The notes under the pieces were generated by a model that saw only the letters and a program-made list of their open reading frames with translations, was not told the DNA's origin and made no database searches. 64,000 nucleotides of DNA from the NCBI GenBank assembly GCA_006176705.1, contig QRFJ01002099.1, forward strand, positions 62,001 through 126,000, given 5' to 3'. Source of the stretch: Cocos nucifera (Eukaryota; Streptophyta; Magnoliopsida; Arecales; Arecaceae). Shown here in pieces: positions 24,391-35,089 of this stretch (positions within the stretch are counted from its first letter, which is position 1; every line of letters starts with the position of its first letter). Made by a program: the position numbers and the translations under genes.

Positions 24391-25182
24391 GGCAGTTCCG
24401 CTTCCAATGGCCGTCGCTGTTGCAATGGAAACACTTTCCTTTGCCATCGGACCTTCTTTCTTCGGTTCTGCCTTCTTCTTCTTTGATCCTTCCACCTTTT
24501 GCTTTTTCACAGACTTCTTTTTCTTTCCATAAGACTTTCTTTTGGAAGAAGTCCATTCCATAGCAAGAACTGAGCCTTTAGAACCTTTCATAGAAAGCTC
24601 AGCGGTAACCAGCATATTCATTAATTCGGCCAAGGAAATTTTGAAGTTTATGCATGTGGTAATTCATGATGAATTGCCCATATGCATCAGTCAAGGATTG
24701 CAGAATAATATCGTTCTGCAGATCCAAGTCCAACTTCACACCGAGCTTCTCAAGCTCTTCCATGTCCTTGATCATTGTCAGACAGTGATCTTGGACTGAC
24801 TGCCCATCACGCATCTTAGCCTTAAAAAGTCATTTCGTGACTTGATATTTGGCTGCGCGACTCTGTTCACCAAACATCTCCTGCAGGTGAGCCAACATTT
24901 GGCGAGCAGTCCCGATATCTTCATGTTGGCGCTGGAGCTCATCAGACATCGAGCCCAACATGTAATATCTGGCCTTATTATCTTCGTCAATCCATTTTTC
25001 CAGAGACGCTCTCTGTTCAGTGGATGGACGGAGCTGGTAAGGTGGGAGGGTCCTGGTCCAAAACATGGTGTTAACTTCTCTGAACCCAAAATAATTTTGT
25101 AGTTCCTGAGCCAATCTTTATAATTGGGTCCAGTCAGTCTATGTGTGTCCAGGATACGTGCCAATGGGTTGGACGCAGACAT
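24391..25182 (-). pseudogene. Copia Gag, copy 1
   Basis: Gag forms the particle that packages element RNA. A true ATG at 25182 begins MSASNPLARILDTHRLTGPN, followed by YKDWLRNYKIIL, the usual copia Gag start. The frame then shifts, and the conserved middle continues in another frame (RYYMLGSMSDELQRQHEDIG, then LAHLQEMFGE). It stops at a TGA after KYQVTK, then resumes with MRDGQSVQDHCLTMIKDME and a lysine-rich tail. The nucleic-acid zinc knuckle CFHCNSDGHWKRNC (CX2CX4HX4C) lies at 24433-24392. At least three frame breaks and one stop make it non-functional. Confidence 0.88.
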
Positions 25183-27046
25183 TTTCCTGTAGAGAGTCAA
25201 AGATTCTAGTTAGATACTGTAATTTTGACTTGACCAATTTATTTAGGGATTTTATTTTTAAACAAATTAGCTCCCACTATTTTCTCGGATCCCTACACTC
25301 CCTCTGTAGAGATGCGAAAATCTCCACGATTAATGATTTCTAGTGGGTGGTGCGGTCTCACCAACTGACTCATCACCTCACCTAACAGTTATTGGTGATG
25401 GGTTAGCCAATGAGTGAACAACTCTTGTTCAATGATTCTCTAATCATGGTGCACCCAAACTTGGTCTCTAATTCATGAATCTCACCGTATCCAGAATATT
25501 GATCCACTCCTTAGTTAAGTCAGACCCACCATTTGCATAGACTGGGTTCCTAATTGGGTCTCTCACCGTATCCGGAATATTGAGCCCAACTCATCCTCCA
25601 GCCCATAGCATCCAATGCCTAATAGACATGGTTGCGTCTTCCCGGTGCAACTGAGCCACTGTATCCAGCCGAGAACAATCAACCCCGGGAAGGGCCCGCA
25701 CATCTACAATGGTGGAAGACCTCAGACTTAATCTTTTCTTAGGGAGAATTGATTCAGGTCTCATTAAACTAGACTTGGCTTAGTCATAACAATTATGACT
25801 AACCTAGTGGCATGGGTTAGCTCGGATTATTGACCACCTCAGATCAGAACTGTGTCAACAGATATGGCCAGGTAAGTGAGACCGGTGGAAGGAATATGCC
25901 ATTAACTCGTACAAGAACGCATTCAGGTCGAGTAGCTTCCAATTAAAAACCAGTCGGTCGTCTGTGCCAAACTTACCTTAGACACCAAATTGTTGAGTCA
26001 GAACCAATTGGGTTAGCCTACAATCCAGACTCTAACCTCTGAGCCTAATTAGGTCTTGCTTGATCGTGACTCGATCTTGACCCAGACTTAATCCTATTAG
26101 GCTGGTCAATTTAAGCATTGTTGATCCCATCTAACCAACTCTTGATTCGGTTTGATCAACCGCTTAGACCTAATTGAGCTACCCAAGCCCGAACCCAGTA
26201 TTATGAATATGTCTTAGATCTGAAATTCTCAATTTTAGACCTAATTGATATTCCATAAACTTAATTCTTAATTAAGTTGGGTTCATAAACAAAATATGCA
26301 CAATAAATCCTAGGGTTTCAGGATCTAGGGTTTTGCAGAAAGTAAGTTTTGGGTTTCTGATTAAGGACGAACACGCAGCACCCCTACACATCATAAGAAC
26401 ACCCCATCGAATGGGAAGAGAGGGCCTTTAAACCCTTCTTCGTTCTTATGACCGGACGGCCAAGAGGAACGCCTTAATCAGGAACATGTAAATACTACAA
26501 AACAGTTATTAGATCTATATCATATATCTCATATACAAATTTAGATCTAATCATGGCATATTTTGCATACATCTCATGTATCGAATCATGCATGTTTTCA
26601 GATCTAAATTATCTCATAATAATCTAAAAAATTAGATTTAAATTGATCTAATCAAAATAAATTCTAATCTAGACAATTATGTAGAACTATTCTACAACTA
26701 GTCTAGACATGCATCAATCATATCTCATATGATATTTTAAAATTAAATAATTTTTATTTGCTATTTTTTAGATGTTATTATAAACACTTATAATATCAGA
26801 AAAAATAGTAAATAAAAGATCTAAAATATGATTTAATCAGATTAAATCAAAAGACATGCAAAAACTATTCTATAGAACTATTCTATTTCTAGAACTAGTC
26901 ATGCATATCTTCATAATCTTAGATCCAAATCATTTAATTTTAATTTTTTCTGATTTCAGATCTGATCACATCTCATGTGACATCTGAAATCATTTATTTT
27001 CTAATTAAAAAAAATTTAAAATCAGATCTAAACAATTTAGAACCAT
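25183..27046 (-). other. Copia 5' leader, copy 1
   Basis: A long leader of about 1.86 kb separates the primer-binding site from the Gag ATG. It is nearly identical to 33218-35074 in copy 2 and partly matches element C. No convincing extra gene is seen in it. Confidence 0.8.
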
Positions 27047-27059
27047 GGCTCTGATACCA
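27047..27059 (-). promoter_or_regulatory. Primer-binding site, copy 1
   Basis: The minus strand reads TGGTATCAGAGCC, a full 13-base match to the initiator tRNA-Met primer site, two bases from the LTR edge. Confidence 0.93.
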
Positions 27060-27636
27060 GTTGAAGGAAATCCTGATTTTCTCGGTCCAGGTTCGTTCAG
27101 ATCTGATCAGATCAAGAGATATATTTCAAAAATTTTTCTCTTGATCTCAATCAGATCTTGATATATTTTCAGATCTAATTCTTATTATTTTAATAAATAA
27201 AATAAAATAAGATAAATTAAATCAAATTTAATTTACCTGATTTGGGTAATCCTATTACCCTGTTAGATGATCCTGATTTGCAGCGGAAGGTTCTGGATCT
27301 TAGCCACGCAAGCGCCTGGCCTCTACCGGTATCCACTCGGGTTGGATCTGGAGATCCTCTTCTTCTCTATCACACCTCCAAAAATTAGATCTGGATCTGA
27401 TCTGGAGGATCTTCAAAACTCTTTTGAAGATCTGCAGTCGTCCTTTTGCAGCAGCGCAGCCTTCTTGCTTTTGATCGCCTTTCCTTGATCTGAATCGCAC
27501 CAACCTAAGTCCAAAACTACTTTTGGACGTGGAGAGCAAGGGGAGAAGAGCTATGGCATGGAGAAGGAGGGGAGAGGCAGCCTTGGGGGTGGGGAATCTC
27601 AATTGCATTCACTTAGGATTAGGGTTGGCGCAGGGT

Positions 27637-27646
27637 CTTATTTATA
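27637..27646 (-). promoter_or_regulatory. TATA box, array LTR 2
   Basis: TATAAATAAG on the minus strand, same site as in LTRs 1 and 3. Confidence 0.65.
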
Positions 27647-27914
27647 GACCTCTTGTGATCCAACTCCTCTTCCTCTCAACCAATCACAACCCTTTGTGAA
27701 ATCAGATCTAAATCTGATTGGTTGGAATAGAGACCCCTTGGATTCCTCCTTAGAGGGTGCCTAAGACCAGTCAAACTGGATTCTTAGTAGAACTCTGATT
27801 GGAATCCAAAAGGGAGGTGGAGTCCTTGTCCAACAAGGACTCCTAGGCGCCTCCTACTTGGGCTCACGCCACCCTTGGCGTGCGCCCTTCTCCTTGCCAG
27901 GTTCTGGCAGGGGA

Positions 27915-28914
27915 NNNNNNNNNNNNNNNNNNNNNNNNNNNNNNNNNNNNNNNNNNNNNNNNNNNNNNNNNNNNNNNNNNNNNNNNNNNNNNNNNNNNNN
28001 NNNNNNNNNNNNNNNNNNNNNNNNNNNNNNNNNNNNNNNNNNNNNNNNNNNNNNNNNNNNNNNNNNNNNNNNNNNNNNNNNNNNNNNNNNNNNNNNNNNN
28101 NNNNNNNNNNNNNNNNNNNNNNNNNNNNNNNNNNNNNNNNNNNNNNNNNNNNNNNNNNNNNNNNNNNNNNNNNNNNNNNNNNNNNNNNNNNNNNNNNNNN
28201 NNNNNNNNNNNNNNNNNNNNNNNNNNNNNNNNNNNNNNNNNNNNNNNNNNNNNNNNNNNNNNNNNNNNNNNNNNNNNNNNNNNNNNNNNNNNNNNNNNNN
28301 NNNNNNNNNNNNNNNNNNNNNNNNNNNNNNNNNNNNNNNNNNNNNNNNNNNNNNNNNNNNNNNNNNNNNNNNNNNNNNNNNNNNNNNNNNNNNNNNNNNN
28401 NNNNNNNNNNNNNNNNNNNNNNNNNNNNNNNNNNNNNNNNNNNNNNNNNNNNNNNNNNNNNNNNNNNNNNNNNNNNNNNNNNNNNNNNNNNNNNNNNNNN
28501 NNNNNNNNNNNNNNNNNNNNNNNNNNNNNNNNNNNNNNNNNNNNNNNNNNNNNNNNNNNNNNNNNNNNNNNNNNNNNNNNNNNNNNNNNNNNNNNNNNNN
28601 NNNNNNNNNNNNNNNNNNNNNNNNNNNNNNNNNNNNNNNNNNNNNNNNNNNNNNNNNNNNNNNNNNNNNNNNNNNNNNNNNNNNNNNNNNNNNNNNNNNN
28701 NNNNNNNNNNNNNNNNNNNNNNNNNNNNNNNNNNNNNNNNNNNNNNNNNNNNNNNNNNNNNNNNNNNNNNNNNNNNNNNNNNNNNNNNNNNNNNNNNNNN
28801 NNNNNNNNNNNNNNNNNNNNNNNNNNNNNNNNNNNNNNNNNNNNNNNNNNNNNNNNNNNNNNNNNNNNNNNNNNNNNNNNNNNNNNNNNNNNNNNNNNNN
28901 NNNNNNNNNNNNNN
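27915..28914. other. Assembly gap, exactly 1000 N
   Basis: There are exactly 1000 unknown bases inside the middle LTR. The round length suggests a placeholder or estimate. All long open frames spanning it are artefacts. Confidence 0.99.
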
Positions 28915-29247
28915 CTCCGGTGTCTCCACACCGTAGACTCAAGACTCATCTACTAAAGAGAAGCGATTGTACACCAACCTTCCGGATCAATCACCATCCT
29001 CGTGATGATCCTATGGTCAGGAGCAATTTATGAGTTAATAATGATTATTCATGTCTTAAATTTTCAACTCTTGAAAATATGAATTATCATTACCATTAAC
29101 TCAAAGGATGTATCACAGACACTAAATACACATATGTGATAGAAAATAACCCATTTTATTTGATTATAGTCAAAATTACAATTTTGCCCCTAGAAGTGTA
29201 TTACAAGTGTCAGCCAATTCTGGCTTCTAGGGCACATATATCTAACA

Positions 29248-29262
29248 ATCTCCCACTTGTCC
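29248..29262 (-). promoter_or_regulatory. Polypurine tract, copy 2
   Basis: The minus strand reads GGACAAGTGGGAGAT at the LTR 2 edge, identical to copy 1. Confidence 0.75.
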
Positions 29263-29714
29263 TAAAGCCAATTGGCTACAAGTCTAAGTCCCATCTTCTC
29301 AAGGTGGGCTTCGATCTTCTGCTGGCCCAACGGCTTTGTAAGTGGGTCTGCCACATTATCTGCGGAGTTGACTCTCTTGACCTCGACGTAACCTTTCTCA
29401 AGGTAATCGCGGATGAGATGATATCGCCGCTCAATGTGCTTGGACTTCTGGTGAGACCTCGGCTCCTTAGCAAGGGCTATGGTGCCATTGTTGTCGCAGT
29501 AAAGAGGAATGGCATCTGATGGCATTACTCCAATTTCTGCAGCAAACTTCTTGTACCAGAATGCTTCCTTTGCAGCCTCTGATGCAGCTATATATTCTGC
29601 TTCCATGGTGGAATCTGCTATCATAGTTTGCTTGGAACTCTTCCAGCTGACAGCTCCACCATTGCACACAAACAGACTTCCAGATGTCGACTTTCGATCA
29701 TCTATATCGGACAT
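29262..29714 (-). pseudogene. Copia RNase H, copy 2
   Basis: A 150-codon open stretch is almost identical to copy 1, with DDRKSTSGSLF, STMEAEYIAASEA and DNNGTIALA (T where copy 1 has A). Upstream at about 29715-29760 the frame continues into the TDSD region without the extra base found in copy 1. It would degrade template RNA during reverse transcription. Confidence 0.9.
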
Positions 29715-29887
29715 GAAGTCCGAGTCTGTGTATCCCTTTGAACTTGGAGTTCTCCGTTACCAAAGACCAATATCATATCCTTAGTTCTTCTCAAGTACTT
29801 AAGGATACATTTCACAGAAGTCCAGTGTTCTTCACCTGGATTTGACTGATATCTGCTTGTGACACTCACAGCATGGGCTATATCAGG

Positions 29888-30985
29888 TCATGTACATAGC
29901 ATGGCATACATGAGGCTCCCTATTGCAGAAGCATAAGGGATCTTGCTCATGCGTTCTATTTCCTCAGGTGTGCTGGGGCACATCTTCTTGGAAAGATGAA
30001 TACCATGTCTGAAGGGTATTAATCCCCTCTTAGAGTTTTCCATACTAAACCTCTTTAGTACTTCCTCTATGTACATTTTCTGTGAAAGTCCTAGCATCCT
30101 ATTCGGTCTATCCCTATAGACCTTAATTCCTAGAATAAAGGATGCTTCACCTAGGTCTTTCATGGAGAATTCCTTGGACAACCACATCTTGACTGATGTC
30201 AACATGGGAATATCATTTCCAATAAGGAGGATGTCATCCACGTACAATACGAGGAAGACAACAGCGCTCCCACTGACCCTTTTGAAAACACATGGTTCCT
30301 CTTCATTTTTGATGAAACCAAACTTTTTGATCACATCATTGAAACGAGTGTTCCAGCTCCGAGATGCTTGCTTAAGTCCATATATGGACCTTTGCAGCTT
30401 GCAAACCTTGTGATCAGTATCACTGGATGTGAAACCTAGCGGCTATTCCATATAGATATCTTCCTCAAGATATCCATTTAGGAATGCCGTTTTCACGTCC
30501 ATTTGCCATATTTCATAATCGAAATAGGCTGCAATGGCAAGCAATGTGCGGATGGATTTTAGCATAGCTACCGGGGAAAAGGTATCCTGATAGTCAATGC
30601 CTTCACGTTGACTATAACCTTTTGCCACCAAGTCTAGCCTTGAATGTCTCCACATTCCCATCTGCACCAATCTTTCTCTTGAAGATCCATTTACATCCAA
30701 TAGGTACTATACCTTCTGGTGGATCTACCAAGGCCAGACTTGGTTTGAGTGCATCGAGTCAATTTCTGACTGCATTGTCTCTAGCCATTTCTCGGAGTCG
30801 ATATCTGATATCGCCTCGTTGTAGGTTTTGGGATCATCACCATGAGCACCATTACCTATGAGGAATATTTCCTCTACATCCTCTGAAACAATACCTAAGT
30901 ATCTTTCAGGGGGACGGAAAACTCTTTCCGATCTACGAGGTGGAGGAGGTAGTGTTCTTATTGGCTCAACCTGATTTGGTTCCAC
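29888..30985 (-). pseudogene. Copia reverse transcriptase, copy 2 (broken)
   Basis: The same protein as 21668-22951 but in three pieces. 30985-30725 has the PPRRSERVFRPPERYLG linker up to NQVW, where a lost base breaks the frame (AAGGCCAGAC here, AAGGTCCAGAC in copy 1). 30700-30443 has VAKGYSQ and QMDVKTAFLNG and ends in a TAG in place of the Q after YME. 30334-29888 has YVDDILLIGND and IGSLMYAMLCT, then a TGA where copy 1 has CGA. It cannot make a full enzyme. Confidence 0.88.
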
Positions 30986-31063
30986 TTGGTCCTTAGCTCG
31001 TTCTGCTTGTGAGACTTTCTCATCAAGCTTGATCTGTTTTCCAATGCCGCTATCTTGAATAAA

Positions 31064-31522
31064 CTATTTTTCAAGAAAGATGGCATGTCGACTCACAATC
31101 ACATTGTGGTCTTCTGGAATGTAGAAATAGTATCCTAATGACTCTTTAGGATATCCTATGAATCGAGCTCTAAAGGACCTAAACTCTAACTTGTCCGCTT
31201 GTTGTCTTTTGACATGAGCCGGACAACCCCAAATTCTGAGATGACTCAGACTTGGTTTCTTACCGTGCCATATCTCATACGGTGTGGTAGGAACGGTTTT
31301 AGAGGGAATCCTATTCAGTAAATAGATTGAAGTTAATAATGAGTGTCCCCAAAGAAAATCAGGAAGGTCTGTGAAGCTCATCATGGATCGAACCATATCC
31401 AATAGAGTCCGATTTCTCTGTTCTGAAACCCCGTTGAGTTGAGGTGTTCCTGGTGGAGTCCATTGAGAGACTATGCCATTTTTCTTAAGATAGTCTAGGA
31501 ATTTTCCGGCTAAGGTATTCAC
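31064..31522 (-). pseudogene. Copia integrase C-terminal half, copy 2
   Basis: The open stretch includes DYLKKNGIVSQWTPPGTP, then QLNGVSEQRNRTLLDMVRSM (third catalytic acidic residue) and the GCPAHVKR, RARFIGYP and VSRHAIFLEK blocks. It is cut from the N-terminal half by the frameshift near 31546 also seen in copy 1, and by a further one-base change near 31503. Confidence 0.87.
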
Positions 31523-31545
31523 CTCCTCGATCTGATCGAAGAACC

Positions 31546-32598
31546 TTAATGGGTTTTTCCAGTTTGTTTTTCTACTTCATGTCTGAATTCTTTGAACTTT
31601 TCAAAGGCTTCAGACTTGTGTCTCATAAGATACACATACCCATACCTAGACAGATCATCGGTAAAGGTAATGAAGTAGACAAAATTGCCTCTAGCCGGCA
31701 CATCAAATGGGCCGCACACATCAGTATGTACTAGGGCAAGGAGATCTGTGGCCCTCTCCCCATGTCCAACAAAAGGGAGTTTAGTCATTTTGCCTTGAAG
31801 ACAAGATTCACAAGTTGGATATGACTCAAAAGTCAATGAACTCAATAGCCCATTTTTCTCCAATTTGTTAATCCTATCTTCTGCTATATGACCCAATCTC
31901 AGGTGCCATAGATATCTGCCGTTTGGACTATCCCTAGGTCGTTTGGCATTCACGTTTTGCTCGATAGTTAAAACAGGTACATCAATATGCAACTGATAAA
32001 GACCATTAACAAGGAAACCATTTGCAATTTTATTTCTTTCATAAAGAATGTTACAATGGTCCTTAAAGAAGGTGATCGCATAACCTTCTTGTGCTAAGCA
32101 TGAAACAGAAATCAAATTCCTGCTAGCTGCAGGCACATAATAACAGTCTTTTAAAACTAAGTCTAAACCAGATAGTAATCGCAGAGGGTATGTTCCCACG
32201 GCTACTGCAGCAACTCTTGCTCCATTACCAACGCGTAGGATCATGTCTCCATCCCTCAGCCTCCTGCTATCCTCAAGACCCTGCATAGAAGTGCACAGAT
32301 GAGCACTAGAACCAGAGTCAAGCACCCAACTGGATGCAGAAGAAACTGTAAGGTTAGACTCAATAACGAGCATACCTCCAGAAGGACCTTCCTTCTTGTT
32401 CTTTAGGGTGGCCAGGTAAGTAGGGCAGTTCCGCTTCCAATGGCCGTCGCTGTTGCAATGGAAACACTTTCCTTTGCCATCGACCTTCTTCTTCGGTTCT
32501 GCCTTCTTCTTCTTTGATCCTTCTACCTTTTGCTTTTTCACAGACTTCTTTTTCTTTTCCATAAGACTTTCTTTTGGAAGAAGTCCGTTCCATAGCAA
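31546..32598 (-). pseudogene. Copia zinc knuckle, protease and integrase N-terminal half, copy 2
   Basis: A 350-codon open stretch, longer than in copy 1 because the extra T near 24114 is absent here. In order: lysine-rich Gag tail, CFHCNSDGHWKRNC zinc knuckle, protease WVLDSGSSAHLC, DCYYVPAASRNLISV, pre-integrase zinc finger (WHLRLGH and CESC), integrase LVHTDVCGPF and TFTDDLSRYGYVYL. It ends EKQTGKTH and a stop, at the same frameshift as copy 1. It shows that protease and integrase lie in one frame with Gag, as usual in copia elements. Confidence 0.9.
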
Positions 32599-32599
32599 G

Positions 32600-33217
32600 A
32601 ACTGAGCCTTTAGAACCTTTCATAGAAAGCTTCAGCGGTAACCAGCATATTCATTCAACTCGGCCAAGGAATTTTGAAGTTTATGCATGTGGTAATTCAT
32701 GATGAATTGCCCATATGCATCAGTCAAGGATTGCAGAATAATATTCGTTCTGCAGATCCAAGTCCAACTTCACACCGAGCTTCTCAAGCTCTTCCATATC
32801 CTTGATCATTGTCAGACAGTGATCTTGGACTGACTGCCCATCACGCATCTTAGCCTTAAAAAGTCATTTTGTGACTTGATATTTGGCTGCACGACTCTGT
32901 TCACCAAACATCTCCTGTAGGTGAGCCAACATTTGGCGAGCAGTCCCGATATCTTCATGTTGGCGCTGGAGCTCATCAGACATCGAGCCCAACATGTAGT
33001 ATCTGGCCTTATTATCTTCGTCAATCCATTTTTTCAGAGACGCTCTCTGTTCAGTGGATGGACGGAGCTGGTAATGTGGGAGGGTCCTGGTCCAAAACAT
33101 GTGTTAACTTCTCTGAACCCAAAATAATTTTGTAGTTCCTGAGCCAATCTTTATAATTGGGTCCAGTCAGTCTATGTGTGTCCTAGGATACGTGCCAAGT
33201 GGGTTGGACGCAGACAT
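32600..33217 (-). pseudogene. Copia Gag, copy 2
   Basis: An ATG at 33217 begins MSAS, but an extra base near 33200 (CCAAGTGGG here, CCAATGGG in copy 1) breaks the frame at once. RYYMLGSMSDELQRQHEDIG is kept at about 33050-32940. The TGA after KYQVTK is at the same codon as in copy 1. There are further one-base breaks near 32745 and 32660. Particle protein, now non-functional. Confidence 0.86.
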
Positions 33218-35074
33218 TTTCCTGTAGAGAGTCAAAGATTCTAGTTAGATACTGTAATTTTGACTTGACCAATTTGTTTAGGGATTTTATTTTTAAACAA
33301 ATTAGCTCCCACTATTTTCTCGGATCCCTACACTCCCTCTGTAGAGATGCGAAAATCTCCGTGATTGATGATTTCTAGTGGGTGGTGCGGTCTCACCAAC
33401 TGACTCATCACCTCACCTAACAGTTATTGGTGATGGGTTAGCCAATGAGTGAACAACTCTTGTTCAATGATTCTCTAATCATGGTGCACCCAAACTTGGT
33501 CTCTAATTCATGAATCTCACCGTATCCGGAATATTGATCCACTCCTTAGTTAAGTCAGACCCACCATTTGCATAGACTGGGTTCCTAATTGAGTCTCTCA
33601 CCGTATCCGGAAATATTGAGCCCAACTCATCCTCCAGCCCATAGCATCCAATGCCTAATAGACATGGTTGCGTCTTCCCGGTGCAACTGAGCCACTGTAT
33701 CCAGTCGAGAACAATCAACCCCGGGAAGGGCCCGCACGTCTACAATGGTGGAAGACCTCAGACTTAATCTTTTCTTAGGGAGAATTGATTCAGGTCTCAT
33801 TAAACTAGACTTGGCTTAGTCATAACAATTATGACTAACCTAGTGGCATGGGTTAGCTCGGATTATTGACCACCTCAGATCAGAATTGTGTCAACAGATA
33901 TGGCCAGGTAAGTGAGACCGGTGGAAGGAATATGCCGTTAACTCGCACAAGAACGCATTCAGGTCGAGTAGCTTCCAATTAAAAACCAGTCGGTCGTCTG
34001 TGCCAAACTTACCTTAGACACCAAATTGTTGAGTCAGAACCAATTGGGTTAGCCTACAATCCAGACTCTAACCTCTGAGCCTAATTAGGTCTTGCTTGAT
34101 CGTGACTCGATCTTGACCCAGACTTAATCCTATTAGGCTGGTCAATTTAAGCATTGTTGATCCCATCTAACCAACTCTTGATTCGGTTTGATCAACCGCT
34201 TAGACCTAATTGAGCTACCCAAGCCCGAACCCAGTATTATGAATATGTCTTAGATCTAAAATTCTCAATTTTAGACCTAATTAATATTCCATAAACTTAA
34301 TTCTTAATTAAGTTGGGTTCATAAACAAAATATGCACAATAAATCCTAGGGTTTCAGGATCTAGGGTTTTGCAGAAAGTAAGTTTTGGGTTTCTGATTAA
34401 GGACGAACACGCAGCACCCCTACACGTTCATAAGAACACCCCATCGAATGGGAAAGAGAGGGCCTTTAAACCCTTCTTCGTTCTTATGACCGGACGGCCA
34501 AGAGGAACGCCTTAATCAGGAACATGTAAATACTACAAAATAGTTATAGATCTATATCATATATCTCATATACAAATTTAGATCTAATCAAGGCATATTT
34601 TGCATACATCTCATGTATCATAATCATGCATGTTTTCAGATCTAAATTATCACATAATAATCTAAAAAATTAGATTTAAATTGATCTAATCAAAATAAAT
34701 TCTAATCTAGACAATTATGTAGAACTATTCTACAACTAGTCTAGTCATGCATCTATCATATCTCATATGATATTTAAAATTAAATAATTTTTATTTGTTG
34801 TTTATCAGATGTTATTATAACACTTATAATATCAGAAAATAGTAAATAAGAATATCTAAAATATGATTTAATTAGATTAAATCAAAGACATGCAAAACTA
34901 TTCTATAGAACTATTCTATTCTAGAACTAGTCATGCATATCTTCATGTTCTTAGATCCAAATTCATTTAATTTTAATTTTTTCTGATTTCAGATCTGATC
35001 ACATCTCATGTGACATCTGAAATCACTTTATTTTCTAATTAAAATAAAATCAGATCTAAACAATTTAGAACCAT
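33218..35074 (-). other. Copia 5' leader, copy 2
   Basis: The leader is nearly identical to 25183-27046, with small indels concentrated in the AT-rich last 500 bases. The minus-strand open frame at 33503-33718 is not preserved in copy 1 at the same length and is rejected. Confidence 0.8.
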
Positions 35075-35087
35075 GGCTCTGATACCA
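35075..35087 (-). promoter_or_regulatory. Primer-binding site, copy 2
   Basis: TGGTATCAGAGCC on the minus strand, two bases from LTR 3, identical to copy 1. Confidence 0.93.
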
Positions 35088-35089
35088 CT

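Larger units (their letters stand above)
27062..29247 (-). repeat. Array LTR 2, shared, with assembly gap
   Basis: It serves as the 5' LTR of copy 1 and the 3' LTR of copy 2. Both ends match LTRs 1 and 3. The interior 27915-28914 is unknown sequence, standing in for about 1.1 kb in LTR 1 (about 19785-20881). Confidence 0.88.

Noticed and set aside
27047..27059. tRNA-Met-like sequence as a tRNA gene
   Set aside because: Only the 13-base 3' complement is present, directly beside an LTR; it is a primer-binding site, as at 35075, 6593, 17711 and 50282.
27784..29033. Six long open frames of 350-390 codons across 27784-29033
   Set aside because: They run through 1000 N bases that translate as unknown residues; only the LTR ends on each side are real sequence.
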